This document shows positions 1-6,524 of a stretch of 54,377 bases of DNA, one piece after another. A model generated the notes under the pieces. The model ran no database searches and had not been told where the DNA came from. It was given only the letters and a program-made list of their open reading frames with translations. Location: contig CAJODR010000006.1 in NCBI GenBank assembly GCA_905233275.1, positions 1 through 54,377 on the forward strand, in the 5' to 3' direction. This stretch comes from an uncultured Bacteroidales bacterium (GTDB taxonomy: Bacteria; Bacteroidota; Bacteroidia; Bacteroidales; UBA932). The first letter of the stretch is position 1, and each line of letters starts with the position of its first letter. Both the position numbers and the translations under genes were made by a program.

Positions 1-1
1 A

Positions 2-505
2 GAGAAGATTGCTATGGAGGATATGTGCCAGCTTACCGAGCGCCAGACCGAGAATAAGTACAAGAGTTCCTACGAGCAGGTAGGCAAGGCCATCCGGAAA
101 TATTCGACCAATGCACAGTTGGATATGGTGGATTTTCTGGAGCTTGTGTATTTCTCCTGGCTGACAGGGAATAACGATATGCATCTGAAGAACTTCTCTC
201 TGTATTCTCCTGCCGGCGAGCCCGTGCTCACTCCGGCATACGATCTGTTAAATGCCGTCATAAGCAATCCGGCCGATGACGAAGAGTTAGCCCTCAATCT
301 CAACGGGAAGAAGAAGCGGATGAAGGATGCTGACTTCAGGAGCGCATACCGCACATGCGGCGTACCGGAAATCGTTTTTGACCGAGTCAAGAAAAAATAC
401 CTGGATTTGCTACCCAAATTCGAAGAAGAGATTCTGTGCTCCTTCCTTTCAGACGAACTCAAGACATTCTATATTGATCTTCTTCACCGAAGACTTATGG
501 CATAA
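2..505 (+). CDS. hipA: HipA-like kinase, C-terminal part (5' end outside window)
   Basis: The frame is open from base 2, before the first ATG at 14, so this is the 3' part of a longer gene cut by the window edge. The visible ~167 residues match the C-terminal lobe of HipA-type serine/threonine kinases. The catalytic-loop signature GNNDMHLKNFSL lies near bases 170-205 (family pattern N-x-D-x-H-x-K-N), and LTPAYDLL is the metal-binding segment equivalent to DFG. In toxin-antitoxin pairs HipA phosphorylates glutamyl-tRNA synthetase and is neutralised by an HTH partner HipB. Both the N-terminal lobe and any partner would lie upstream, out of view, so activity cannot be judged. A hairpin directly after the stop probably ends its transcript, and that hairpin sits inside the left arm of the inverted repeat described separately. 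Confidence 0.85.
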   Translation, partial: EKIAMEDMCQLTERQTENKYKSSYEQVGKAIRKYSTNAQLDMVDFLELVYFSWLTGNNDMHLKNFSLYSPAGEPVLTPAYDLLNAVISNPADDEELALNLNGKKKRMKDADFRSAYRTCGVPEIVFDRVKKKYLDLLPKFEEEILCSFLSDELKTFYIDLLHRRLMA

Positions 506-514
506 AAAACAAAA

Positions 515-540
515 AACCGTCACAGCCCCTTGTGATGGTT
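515..540 (+). terminator. hairpin after hipA-like gene
   Basis: A 10-bp stem (515-524 with 531-540, one G-T pair) closes a 6-base loop and is followed by a T-rich stretch without a clean T-run. It lies 10 bases after the hipA stop. The same hairpin in similar sequence occurs at the outer edge of the right inverted-repeat arm near 6038-6064, so it is part of the repeat as well as a probable weak terminator. Confidence 0.5.
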
Positions 541-643
541 TATTGTTTATATGGGGTGGGGATGGAATTGAATACGATCTCACACCTCTATGACAAGAGC
601 AAACTATCCAAAAACTTGCAAAATTTGTGACCATATATGCGAC
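517..643 (+). repeat. left arm of 127-bp inverted repeat bounding the cassette
   Basis: Read on the plus strand, this arm aligns without gaps to the reverse complement of 5938-6064. Counted by hand there are about 15 mismatches in 127 bases. The innermost 40 bases (604-643 against 5938-5977) are identical, as is a 23-base block (557-579 against 6002-6024). Most mismatches fall in a 24-base variable zone at 580-603. The arms enclose a tyrosine recombinase gene and a surface lipoprotein gene. Inverted recombination sites or mobile-element ends are the natural readings. Confidence 0.85.
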
Positions 644-657
644 TCCAAAGCAAGTCG

Positions 658-690
658 AAAAAAAAGAGTTGAGATATCTCTCTCAACCCT
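658..690 (-). terminator. rho-independent terminator of the large lipoprotein gene
   Basis: On the minus strand a stem (GTTGAGA with TCTCAAC, 668-674 and 681-687) with a 6-base loop is followed by a run of eight T (bases 658-665 read in reverse). It lies about 40 bases downstream of the lipoprotein stop at 726. Confidence 0.75.
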
Positions 691-725
691 TTTCATATAA
701 AAAATGATAATACGACAATCATAAA

Positions 726-3700
726 TTATAGCGGCAATTCGGCAACGGCGCGGATATGAACCCCCTCATAAGAGTCAGTATTTCCTCTTATCACTTTCCA
801 GCCATATTTCCATTTTGTCCAGTCCTCTCTGTCTGGATCCCAGTCATATCCATCACTGTCTTTATAGATGAGTAGTCCTTTCTTGCTTCCGCCGGCATAT
901 ACTGTTTCGACATTACCCTCAATCCAAATATAAGCGGAGGATCCAGGATAATAATAACAACTGTAATATTCCCCACTGATAAATCCATCATATGGAATGA
1001 AAACAGATGATCCTATTTCTTGGTTTGATATTGTTAGGCCCTGATTTTCAAATGTATATGTTAGCGTAATGCCGCCCAAACTCGTGTTTGTTTTTGTAAC
1101 CGTTGAAGGGAGAGGGTCGAAATATCCAGAAGTACAATATAACTTCTGGGCCAGCGCTGATGGTATAAATATCCACTCGTTGCCATAATAATAATTAACT
1201 GCGTTTCCAGTATTATATTCAATCATGAAATCGCGGTCTTCATCATACCAATAGAAATTGTCATATTGAAACGTTTTTATTGTGTTTCCATTATTATCCA
1301 CTTGTTTCAAGTTTGAACTAGATATTTTAGTATTAGATGTTGTATTGCCGGAATACTTCCACCCATATAGTTCATTTCCTCGGAAGAAGTATCCGGGAGT
1401 GCTAGATGATGTGGTGCCAATGTCATTTTTTGCGATGACAATTCGCCTATCTTGTGAAGAGCCAGCTTCGATGCTGTTATCGTATTGAGATTTCCTAATG
1501 CCAATATCAACCCACTCAAACCCGTTTAATGTCCCGCTGGTAGCCATAGTGGTAAAAGAAACCACATCGGATTCAACAGTTCCCACCTCATTAGTTGCGT
1601 AGGCTTTGATATAATATGTTGTTCCGGAAGATAGTCCGCTTAACTGTCTGGAATACACCCCTGTATCATATCCGGACACCTTTATCTTTGTATTCAAAGC
1701 CCCGAGTGAAGTCCCGTAGTAGAACCCTCGTTCTGTTATTGCATTGCCATCATTGATTAGCGAGGCTTTCACCGTAGCCGTTCGATAATCTACACTTTGG
1801 ATTTCAACGTTTCCCAAACTAGGAAGTACGGCAACATCTGGCACATCGCCTGCCAAGGTTAGTTCTGCGACAGGTCTTAACGGTTTCCCGGAAAATGTAC
1901 CCTCGGTCTGCAAATACAAAATATTGTAGTTATACTGCATATAGTATGCTGTGCCGTTACTGGAGCCTTTTGAGGAGCACCATAACTCTCCCATATCGTT
2001 ATAGGAGCCGGCATTCCACAATTGATCATCCAAACAAAAGCCACCAGCTGGAATAAAGATGGACTCACTTATCGACTGGTTCTCTATTAAAAGGCCGGCT
2101 ACGCCATTTTGTTCGGTATAAGAATATGTTAGCGTGATACTCCCATTATTGTTTCCGACGACAACATCCACGGGGCCACCTGATAGTGTGATATTTCCTG
2201 TGGGCTTGCCCAACAACGCATATAACGTGGAATAATCAGGAGTTACCCAAGGCCCACCCCAGTTATATGTTGCAGCATCACCGTACACGGTACTGTTGTA
2301 CTGAAGATATGTCTTTCCTTTAAAGTCTTCCAACGACGTCCCGCCTGCCAGAGCATAAGAGTTCGAGAAAGTATTGGTATTCCAGGTGCTACTCAACGTA
2401 TTTCCATCATTATCGTGTTGGGTTGCAGAAAGAATATACACTTGTCCATACTGATTCGGTGTCCCTGTAACAATGTTCCAACCATTGAGTTCTCCCCAGC
2501 GGAAATAGTAACCAAAATCTTCCGGGTTATTAGCACCTATATTGTGCGTCGCAAACACTATCTTTCTATCATACTCTGAACCAGGAGTAATCCGGCTATC
2601 GATATGTGATTTGCGAAGGCCAATATCGACATAATGATGTCCGTTGATTGCTGACGCCATATTTACCGAAACACTGCAAGTTGCAATAAATCCACCTGAA
2701 ATAGTCCTTGCCGTGATTGTTGCAGAGCCGGCAGCAACAGCGGTGACGACACCGGTGGAGGATACCGTGGCTACAGTTTCATCGCTGGAAGACCAAATCA
2801 CATTGGGATATGCTCCAGCCGGTGCTATTGTAGCTATCAATGTTTCGGTAGTCCCCACGTTTAGGTTGATAGAAGACTGATTCAAAGTAACTCCTGTGGC
2901 AGGGACATATTCCTCGTCATCCTCGCCCAGGAGCGATGTTACAGTTCCGGACACGCTGATAATAGCATCATCTTCCTGCTCGCTGAGGTCGATTTGTGAT
3001 ACAGTACCGAAGACCTGTACGCCACCCTGAACGACCTTCAGATTATTGACTGTCACTCCAACGGGAATGATACAGGTATTAGCGGCAGTGCGGCTGATAA
3101 CCTGGTCGTACGCTATACCATTGACCGTTACAGTAGAATTTGGAGTCCTTATGTCGAGATCTGCTCCCTCCGGGCCAGTAATGGATAGTGTAGCCGGATA
3201 AGACTCGGCTGCTGGAGGATAGGACACAGTAAGCGTGGATGTGCTTGCTGTGGTCGGAAGAATAAGTGTCACTGCTTCCGATGTGTTCGGGAGCACGATA
3301 GCTATATCTTCAGTCAAAGGTTCTGTAATGCTAACAGATGTGGCACCAGCAGCGAACAGAGCGTTAGCTTGTGTTGCCGATGCGGCCAACTGTGTGAGGG
3401 CGGTAGCTCTGAAGGCATAAGTCTTGGCTGCAACCATAGGGTTGGCCTTGGTGAGAGTATACTCATATGTTGGCTCTCCATCCTTATACACGGTGACAGT
3501 GATAGGGATTCCGGTAATATCTACAGGAGCTAGGACTAGATAACCGGTTAGTTCAGTCTCATCTGCAAAGGTTACATTCTGCAAGTTGAGACTGAGCTCA
3601 TCCGTCATTGTTGTTGCGACAATGGTAGGAGTTTGTGCGCTCAGATCAAAGTAACCATCCTTGATAAACACATCTGTTGGTGCAGAGAAGGTTATCTTTG

Positions 3701-4271
3701 TATAGGTACCTGCAGGAACGGTAACGTAAGTCTTGAAGAAGGATGTGAGGTGGTTGAAAGAAAAGTTCAACGCGTTGCCAACAGCAGTTGTCCCTTCTGT
3801 ATAAAGAGTCCAGTAGTCTCCAGTATGGAGGTTATTGTTATTCCCGCTTTGTGTCTGTCCCGTATAGGATACAGAGACGTGATCCTTTGATAGGAAGATG
3901 TCTGGGTACAGCGGGTAATAGGCGTAGAAAGTTCCCGTTGATTTCATCGCCCAGTCCCCACCATCGAATGAGGCCGTGCTGGTGCCAGCACCATTGTCCA
4001 CTTCAAAGTAGATTTGTGCTCCAGTGTTTGGGACGATACCAATCTTGTCACCTGCAGACCACAGGAAGTTGCCATTGCTGAACGTGGCCTTCGTGGCAGT
4101 CAAAGTGTCAAGGATGCCAGTTGCGAAGTCTTCCTCTACATCAATTCGAGGGATGGTGCAACGTACGGTTGTGATATCAACCTCTGGTGTTGTGTCCTGT
4201 TCGGCGACACAACTAACCATCAAGGCCACAAGCGCTAGCACTCCGGCCAAAATTTCTTTAATATTCTTCAT
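726..4271 (-). CDS. large modular surface lipoprotein (fimbrillin-like, Big2, FnIII, two Fib-succ-type domains)
   Basis: This is an 1181-residue lipoprotein with lipobox LMVSC (Cys21). The order of parts is: a fimbrillin/Mfa-like beta-sandwich region (about 25-300); a low-complexity beta-rich stretch (300-455); a bacterial Ig-like Big2 domain (456-539) with the usual VxWSSSDxxVATVS core; a first domain of about 260 residues opening with YVDIGLRKS (from 545); a fibronectin-III-like domain (about 810-908) containing TYYIKAYATNEVG; and a second copy of the large domain (913-1181) opening with WVDIGIRKS. The large repeats resemble Fibrobacter-succinogenes-major/DUF1566-type adhesin domains of Bacteroidetes. 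No enzyme motif is visible, and I infer an adhesin or surface antigen. The gene follows the 48-residue ORF by 6 bases and is bounded downstream by a strong terminator and the left inverted repeat. Its AT-rich composition differs from the chromosome to the right. Confidence 0.85.
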   Translation of the reverse strand: MKNIKEILAGVLALVALMVSCVAEQDTTPEVDITTVRCTIPRIDVEEDFATGILDTLTATKATFSNGNFLWSAGDKIGIVPNTGAQIYFEVDNGAGTSTASFDGGDWAMKSTGTFYAYYPLYPDIFLSKDHVSVSYTGQTQSGNNNNLHTGDYWTLYTEGTTAVGNALNFSFNHLTSFFKTYVTVPAGTYTKITFSAPTDVFIKDGYFDLSAQTPTIVATTMTDELSLNLQNVTFADETELTGYLVLAPVDITGIPITVTVYKDGEPTYEYTLTKANPMVAAKTYAFRATALTQLAASATQANALFAAGATSVSITEPLTEDIAIVLPNTSEAVTLILPTTASTSTLTVSYPPAAESYPATLSITGPEGADLDIRTPNSTVTVNGIAYDQVISRTAANTCIIPVGVTVNNLKVVQGGVQVFGTVSQIDLSEQEDDAIISVSGTVTSLLGEDDEEYVPATGVTLNQSSINLNVGTTETLIATIAPAGAYPNVIWSSSDETVATVSSTGVVTAVAAGSATITARTISGGFIATCSVSVNMASAINGHHYVDIGLRKSHIDSRITPGSEYDRKIVFATHNIGANNPEDFGYYFRWGELNGWNIVTGTPNQYGQVYILSATQHDNDGNTLSSTWNTNTFSNSYALAGGTSLEDFKGKTYLQYNSTVYGDAATYNWGGPWVTPDYSTLYALLGKPTGNITLSGGPVDVVVGNNNGSITLTYSYTEQNGVAGLLIENQSISESIFIPAGGFCLDDQLWNAGSYNDMGELWCSSKGSSNGTAYYMQYNYNILYLQTEGTFSGKPLRPVAELTLAGDVPDVAVLPSLGNVEIQSVDYRTATVKASLINDGNAITERGFYYGTSLGALNTKIKVSGYDTGVYSRQLSGLSSGTTYYIKAYATNEVGTVESDVVSFTTMATSGTLNGFEWVDIGIRKSQYDNSIEAGSSQDRRIVIAKNDIGTTSSSTPGYFFRGNELYGWKYSGNTTSNTKISSSNLKQVDNNGNTIKTFQYDNFYWYDEDRDFMIEYNTGNAVNYYYGNEWIFIPSALAQKLYCTSGYFDPLPSTVTKTNTSLGGITLTYTFENQGLTISNQEIGSSVFIPYDGFISGEYYSCYYYPGSSAYIWIEGNVETVYAGGSKKGLLIYKDSDGYDWDPDREDWTKWKYGWKVIRGNTDSYEGVHIRAVAELPL

Positions 4272-4277
4272 AGTACA

Positions 4278-4424
4278 TTAACCTTCGTCAGGATCAAGGG
4301 GAGGTACAGTCCCTCCTGGATTGCTTATATTTTGTAACACATTTTCCATTCCAGTAAGTTCAATCGTTGTTACCTCTGGATTGGTATAAGTTTCTTTCGC
4401 CAATGATAGATTGTTGTTGCTCAT
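4278..4424 (-). CDS. 48-residue small protein with YxxPEVxxIEL motif
   Basis: The frame stays open upstream to 4514, but the ATG at 4424 gives the shortest plausible product. The conserved-looking core TYTNPEVTTIELTG and an acidic proline/glycine-rich tail ending LDPDEG follow it. Small Bacteroidetes ORFs of about 45-70 residues with a similar Y-x-x-P-x-V-x-x-I-E-L core and acidic C-terminus often sit beside adhesin-like lipoproteins. That comparison is from memory and unverified. There is no signal peptide or membrane segment. It is 6 bases upstream of the 1181-residue lipoprotein gene and should be co-transcribed with it from the promoter at 4692. Function unknown; a leader peptide, chaperone or secreted peptide precursor are all possible. 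Confidence 0.6.
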   Translation of the reverse strand: MSNNNLSLAKETYTNPEVTTIELTGMENVLQNISNPGGTVPPLDPDEG

Positions 4425-4493
4425 ATTATTAGTAATGTGTGCTATCAATATTTGGCCGATAGATTCCGGATTCAGCGCTATGGTACATAAAAA

Positions 4494-4558
4494 AGGCAGG
4501 AACCTGTCTATCAAAAGAGAGCCTCTGGACGGGGCCTACAGCAATAGACATCCTGCCT
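4494..4558 (-). terminator. terminator-like hairpin in the leader (possible attenuator)
   Basis: AGGCAGG and TGTCTAT blocks at 4494-4511 pair with their complements at 4544-4558 (two 7-bp stems separated by a small asymmetric bulge). On the minus strand the stem is followed immediately by six T. It lies between the promoter at 4692 and the small ORF at 4424, where an intrinsic terminator would act as an attenuator. The loop of about 32 bases contains further complementary GC-rich blocks. Confidence 0.6.
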
Positions 4559-4691
4559 ATATGCACGACACCACGAATGGCGTCGAAACATACCAAACCG
4601 GATTGTCCATCTGCTGTAAAAAAATTGTCCAGATTTTCTCTTTTAGATGAACTACCTTTTGCCCTGGGAATTTCTCGTCCCAGTAGCAACA

Positions 4692-4699
4692 CAAAGATA
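4692..4699 (-). promoter_or_regulatory. TAnnTTTG -7 box for the small ORF and lipoprotein
   Basis: On the minus strand the box reads TATCTTTG, a perfect Bacteroidetes -7 motif, preceded by an A/T-rich stretch that includes GTTAAAC in the -33 area. Transcription would start near 4685, leaving a leader of about 260 bases before the 48-residue ORF. A second hairpin (CTGGGA with TTCCCAG) lies just downstream of the start. Confidence 0.6.
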
Positions 4700-4764
4700 G
4701 GAAAAATAAATTAGTTTAACGAAAATACCTTTAATTGATAGGTCTGTATTGAGGGTGTACCCTA

Positions 4765-5903
4765 TCAATAGGATTTCTCAAAAGCATCCTTAACCTCATT
4801 CAAGATATTGTTTTGTAGGAGTTTAGCATAGTGCTGTGTGATTCTGGTTGTGCTGTGTCCCAAAAGCTTTGCTACCACCTCCAAGCGTATTCCTCTGTTC
4901 AGGCACCTGGTAGCATAGGTGTGTCTGGCAACGTGGGAAAAGATAGGTTTATCAATCCCGCAGAGGTCTCTTATGGCCTTTAGATAGACATTGAGCTTGT
5001 GATTCCCAATGATAGGGAGTTTGAAGTGATATTTCTTGAGAATCTCCACCCCTTGCTCCAGAATGACAGCGGTATAGAACACCCCGGTCTTGTTGCGCTT
5101 GTCGTGGATGTAGTACTGACCATCTTCTGTTACCTGGAAGTCTGTTGGCACCAACTTGGCCATATCTGTATAGGAGAGCCCTGATGCTGCCTGAAACACA
5201 AATAAGTCTCTGACCCTGTTAAGGCTCTCATTATGGAAGTCTGTGGAGCGTATCTTCTCCACCTCTTCTTCTGATAGGAACTGTACGCTCTTTTCTCCTC
5301 TCCTGAGCCTTATTCCACTGAAAGGATTTATCTTGATTTTCCCGTTATCTATCCCAAACTGAACGATAGTCTTCACCCTCTGGCAGTATCCGTTGGTGGT
5401 GACATAGTCCAGGTATTGGTTCATTGAGGCTTGATAGTCCAGGATAACAGCCTTGGTTATAGCGCTTACAGGTTCCTTGGGGGAAATGATTTGATAGAAC
5501 TTGTCCCTGGCTATCTCATACTTTCTGTAGGTCTTTGGTTTCAAGTCCTTGCCAACCCTCTTTGATAGGATGTGCATATAGTCATCGAAGAGATTTTCAA
5601 TGGTATAGACCAGATAACCACCACTCTTGAAGTAAGCCTTGAGCGCATCAGCGGTCAAGGGCTGACCTTCCATCAGGAAGTTGGTGACGATCTGGTTCAA
5701 TCTTGCCCTGACACCATCCAGATAATCTATCAAGTCTGTCCTTTTCTTCCCGCTTGTCTGTGCTCTGAACTTCTCCGGGTATTCTTTCCTTGGCAGTTGG
5801 ATGAAACACCTCCGTGTATTCAGGATAATGACCATCTCAATGGGGGCTAACCCATCCTTGTTTTTCGGCAATAGAACGAAACATTTGCTGTACTTCTACT
5901 CAT
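4765..5903 (-). pseudogene. tyrosine recombinase/integrase, apparent -1 frameshift near N-terminus
   Basis: The main frame (4765-5871, 368 residues from a TTG) is a Bacteroidetes-type site-specific tyrosine recombinase: an N-terminal arm domain, a SAM-like core-binding domain (about 90-190) and a catalytic domain. The catalytic part shows HVARHTYAT (the H-x-x-R box), LLGHSTTRITQHYAK (the second H and the nucleophilic Tyr) and AASGLSYTD where many family members carry the first Arg. The natural N-terminus, MSRSTANVSFYCRK, begins at the ATG at 5903 in another frame. The two frames join at a run of five A (minus strand, about 5862-5866). One extra A would give one continuous ~379-residue protein through RKNKDGLAPIEM. 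This is either a real inactivating mutation, a slippage site, or a sequencing error. The gene lies directly inside the right inverted-repeat arm, as expected for the recombinase acting on those repeats. Confidence 0.8.
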
Positions 5904-5959
5904 AATTTGTGACCAGTTTTGTTTGTTGAATACACTGGTCGCATATATGGTCACAAATT
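5904..5959. repeat. 12-bp palindromic motif pair upstream of the recombinase
   Basis: AATTTGTGACCA at 5904-5915 and its exact reverse complement at 5948-5959 flank a 32-base spacer. A further partial copy, CTGGTC, is at 5935-5940. The right member is inside the identical 40-bp core of the inverted repeat, and the left member abuts the recombinase ATG at 5903. Such an arrangement could be the binding sites of the recombinase or of a regulator of its gene. Confidence 0.65.
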
Positions 5960-6064
5960 TTGCAAGTTTTTGGATAGATAGCCCTTGGGAGTAAGGTGGG
6001 CGATCGTATTCAATTCCATCCCCATCCCCTATAAACAAAAAACCATCACAAGTGGTTGTGACGG
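5938..6064 (-). repeat. right arm of 127-bp inverted repeat bounding the cassette
   Basis: This is the reverse-complement partner of 517-643, of equal length and with no gaps. Its inner 40 bases (5938-5977) are identical to those of the left arm. Its outer end holds the hairpin-forming ACCATCACAA/TTGTGACGGT segment, the counterpart of the hairpin after hipA. The arm lies between the recombinase gene and the tRNA remnant. Confidence 0.85.
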
Positions 6065-6127
6065 GTATATAGAGAGTTTTGTCTGTGAGATTGATCGTAG
6101 TCAATCAAGACATATGTTTTGTTGGTG

Positions 6128-6182
6128 TGGTAGCGGGAGTGGGTCACGATCCCGACGCTCTAACCAGCTGAGCTACCCCGCC
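6128..6182 (-). pseudogene. tRNA remnant lacking variable loop and T-arm
   Basis: The 5' half is a normal tRNA: acceptor GGCGGGG, D-arm GCTCAGCTGGTTAGAGC, and anticodon stem TCGGG with loop ATCGTGA (anticodon position CGT, Thr, one base from the CAT of tRNA-Met). After the first three C of the 3' anticodon stem the sequence jumps to ACTCCCGCTACCA, which looks like the end of a T-stem, acceptor and CCA. About 22 bases (variable loop and most of the T-arm) are missing, and the acceptor ends pair only with two G-T pairs. It should not function. It sits 60 bases from the inverted-repeat cassette and in the same orientation as tRNA-Gln upstream. An assembly error over a short repeat cannot be excluded. 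Confidence 0.6.
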
Positions 6183-6226
6183 GTCAATTTTTCATAAAAA
6201 AATCAGCTTGACGAAGGCTGATTTGG

Positions 6227-6298
6227 TTGAGATAGAAGGACTCGAACCCTCACTGACAGAGCCAGAATCTGTAGTGCTACCATTACACCATATCTCAA
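6227..6298 (-). tRNA. tRNA-Gln(CTG)
   Basis: A full cloverleaf: acceptor TTGAGAT pairs with ATCTCAA, the D-arm GTGTAATGGTAGCAC is normal, the anticodon stem ACAGA/TCTGT encloses loop TTCTGGC (anticodon CTG), and the T-arm GAGGGTTCGAGTCCTTC is intact. CCA is encoded just after it (6224-6226). A -7 promoter box lies at 6319-6326. Confidence 0.93.
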
Positions 6299-6300
6299 TA

Positions 6301-6316
6301 GTCCCGCGAACGGGAC
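6301..6316 (-). promoter_or_regulatory. 6-bp hairpin in the tRNA leader
   Basis: GTCCCG and CGGGAC pair perfectly around a 4-base loop just ahead of the tRNA-Gln 5' end. It probably forms in the tRNA precursor as a processing signal or 5' protecting hairpin. Confidence 0.4.
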
Positions 6317-6318
6317 TG

Positions 6319-6326
6319 CAAATGTA
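6319..6326 (-). promoter_or_regulatory. TAnnTTTG -7 box for the tRNA-Gln transcript
   Basis: The minus strand reads TACATTTG, a perfect -7 motif, with TTGCAAAT in the -33 region. It lies about 21 bases upstream of the mature tRNA 5' end. Confidence 0.6.
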
Positions 6327-6418
6327 CGACTTTTTCTTGGATTTGCAATATTTTTGTTTGTTTTTTTGAGAATTGAAAATCCCTATTTATTGGGATTGAA
6401 GGGAATTGCAGGTTACAC

Positions 6419-6426
6419 TATCTTTG
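6419..6426 (+). promoter_or_regulatory. TAnnTTTG -7 box facing into the gap before aroC
   Basis: The plus strand reads TATCTTTG with ATTG blocks upstream. No convincing protein-coding start follows, and a strong terminator closes the unit at 6496-6523, so the box appears to drive a short non-coding transcript. Confidence 0.5.
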
Positions 6427-6430
6427 CAAG

Positions 6431-6524
6431 TGGAAAAACAAATGGAATTATTGGCCATAAAGTTAAAGTATTCAGATCCTTTTATTTGTTGTTGGAAAAG
6501 GCGGGCTGTGAAGTCCGCCTTTTC
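6431..6524 (+). ncRNA. candidate ~90-nt small RNA
   Basis: This interval lies between a consensus plus-strand promoter (6419-6426) and an intrinsic terminator (6496-6523). It is A/T-rich. An ORF from the ATG at 6442 only runs into the antisense of aroC and has no recognisable features. The transcript would end tail-to-tail with aroC mRNA and share its terminator. Existence is inferred from signals only. Confidence 0.35.
6496..6523. terminator. bidirectional intrinsic terminator between candidate sRNA and aroC
   Basis: A perfect 11-bp stem (6496-6506 with 6513-6523), GC-rich in the middle with four A on one side and four T on the other, encloses a 6-base loop. It can terminate the plus-strand unit and, read in reverse, overlaps the aroC stop codon and terminates that operon. 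Confidence 0.8.

Noticed and set aside
4494..4558. Small invertible promoter (inverton) between the AGGCAGG repeats
   Set aside because: The ~32-base spacer holds no promoter motif, the arms are imperfect, and a T-run follows one side, so a terminator/attenuator explains it better.
4429..4692. 87-residue ORF in the leader upstream of the small protein
   Set aside because: Its ATG lies within the promoter -7 region, it crosses the terminator hairpin and it shows no recognisable features; it is more likely leader RNA. A translated regulatory leader peptide cannot be fully excluded.
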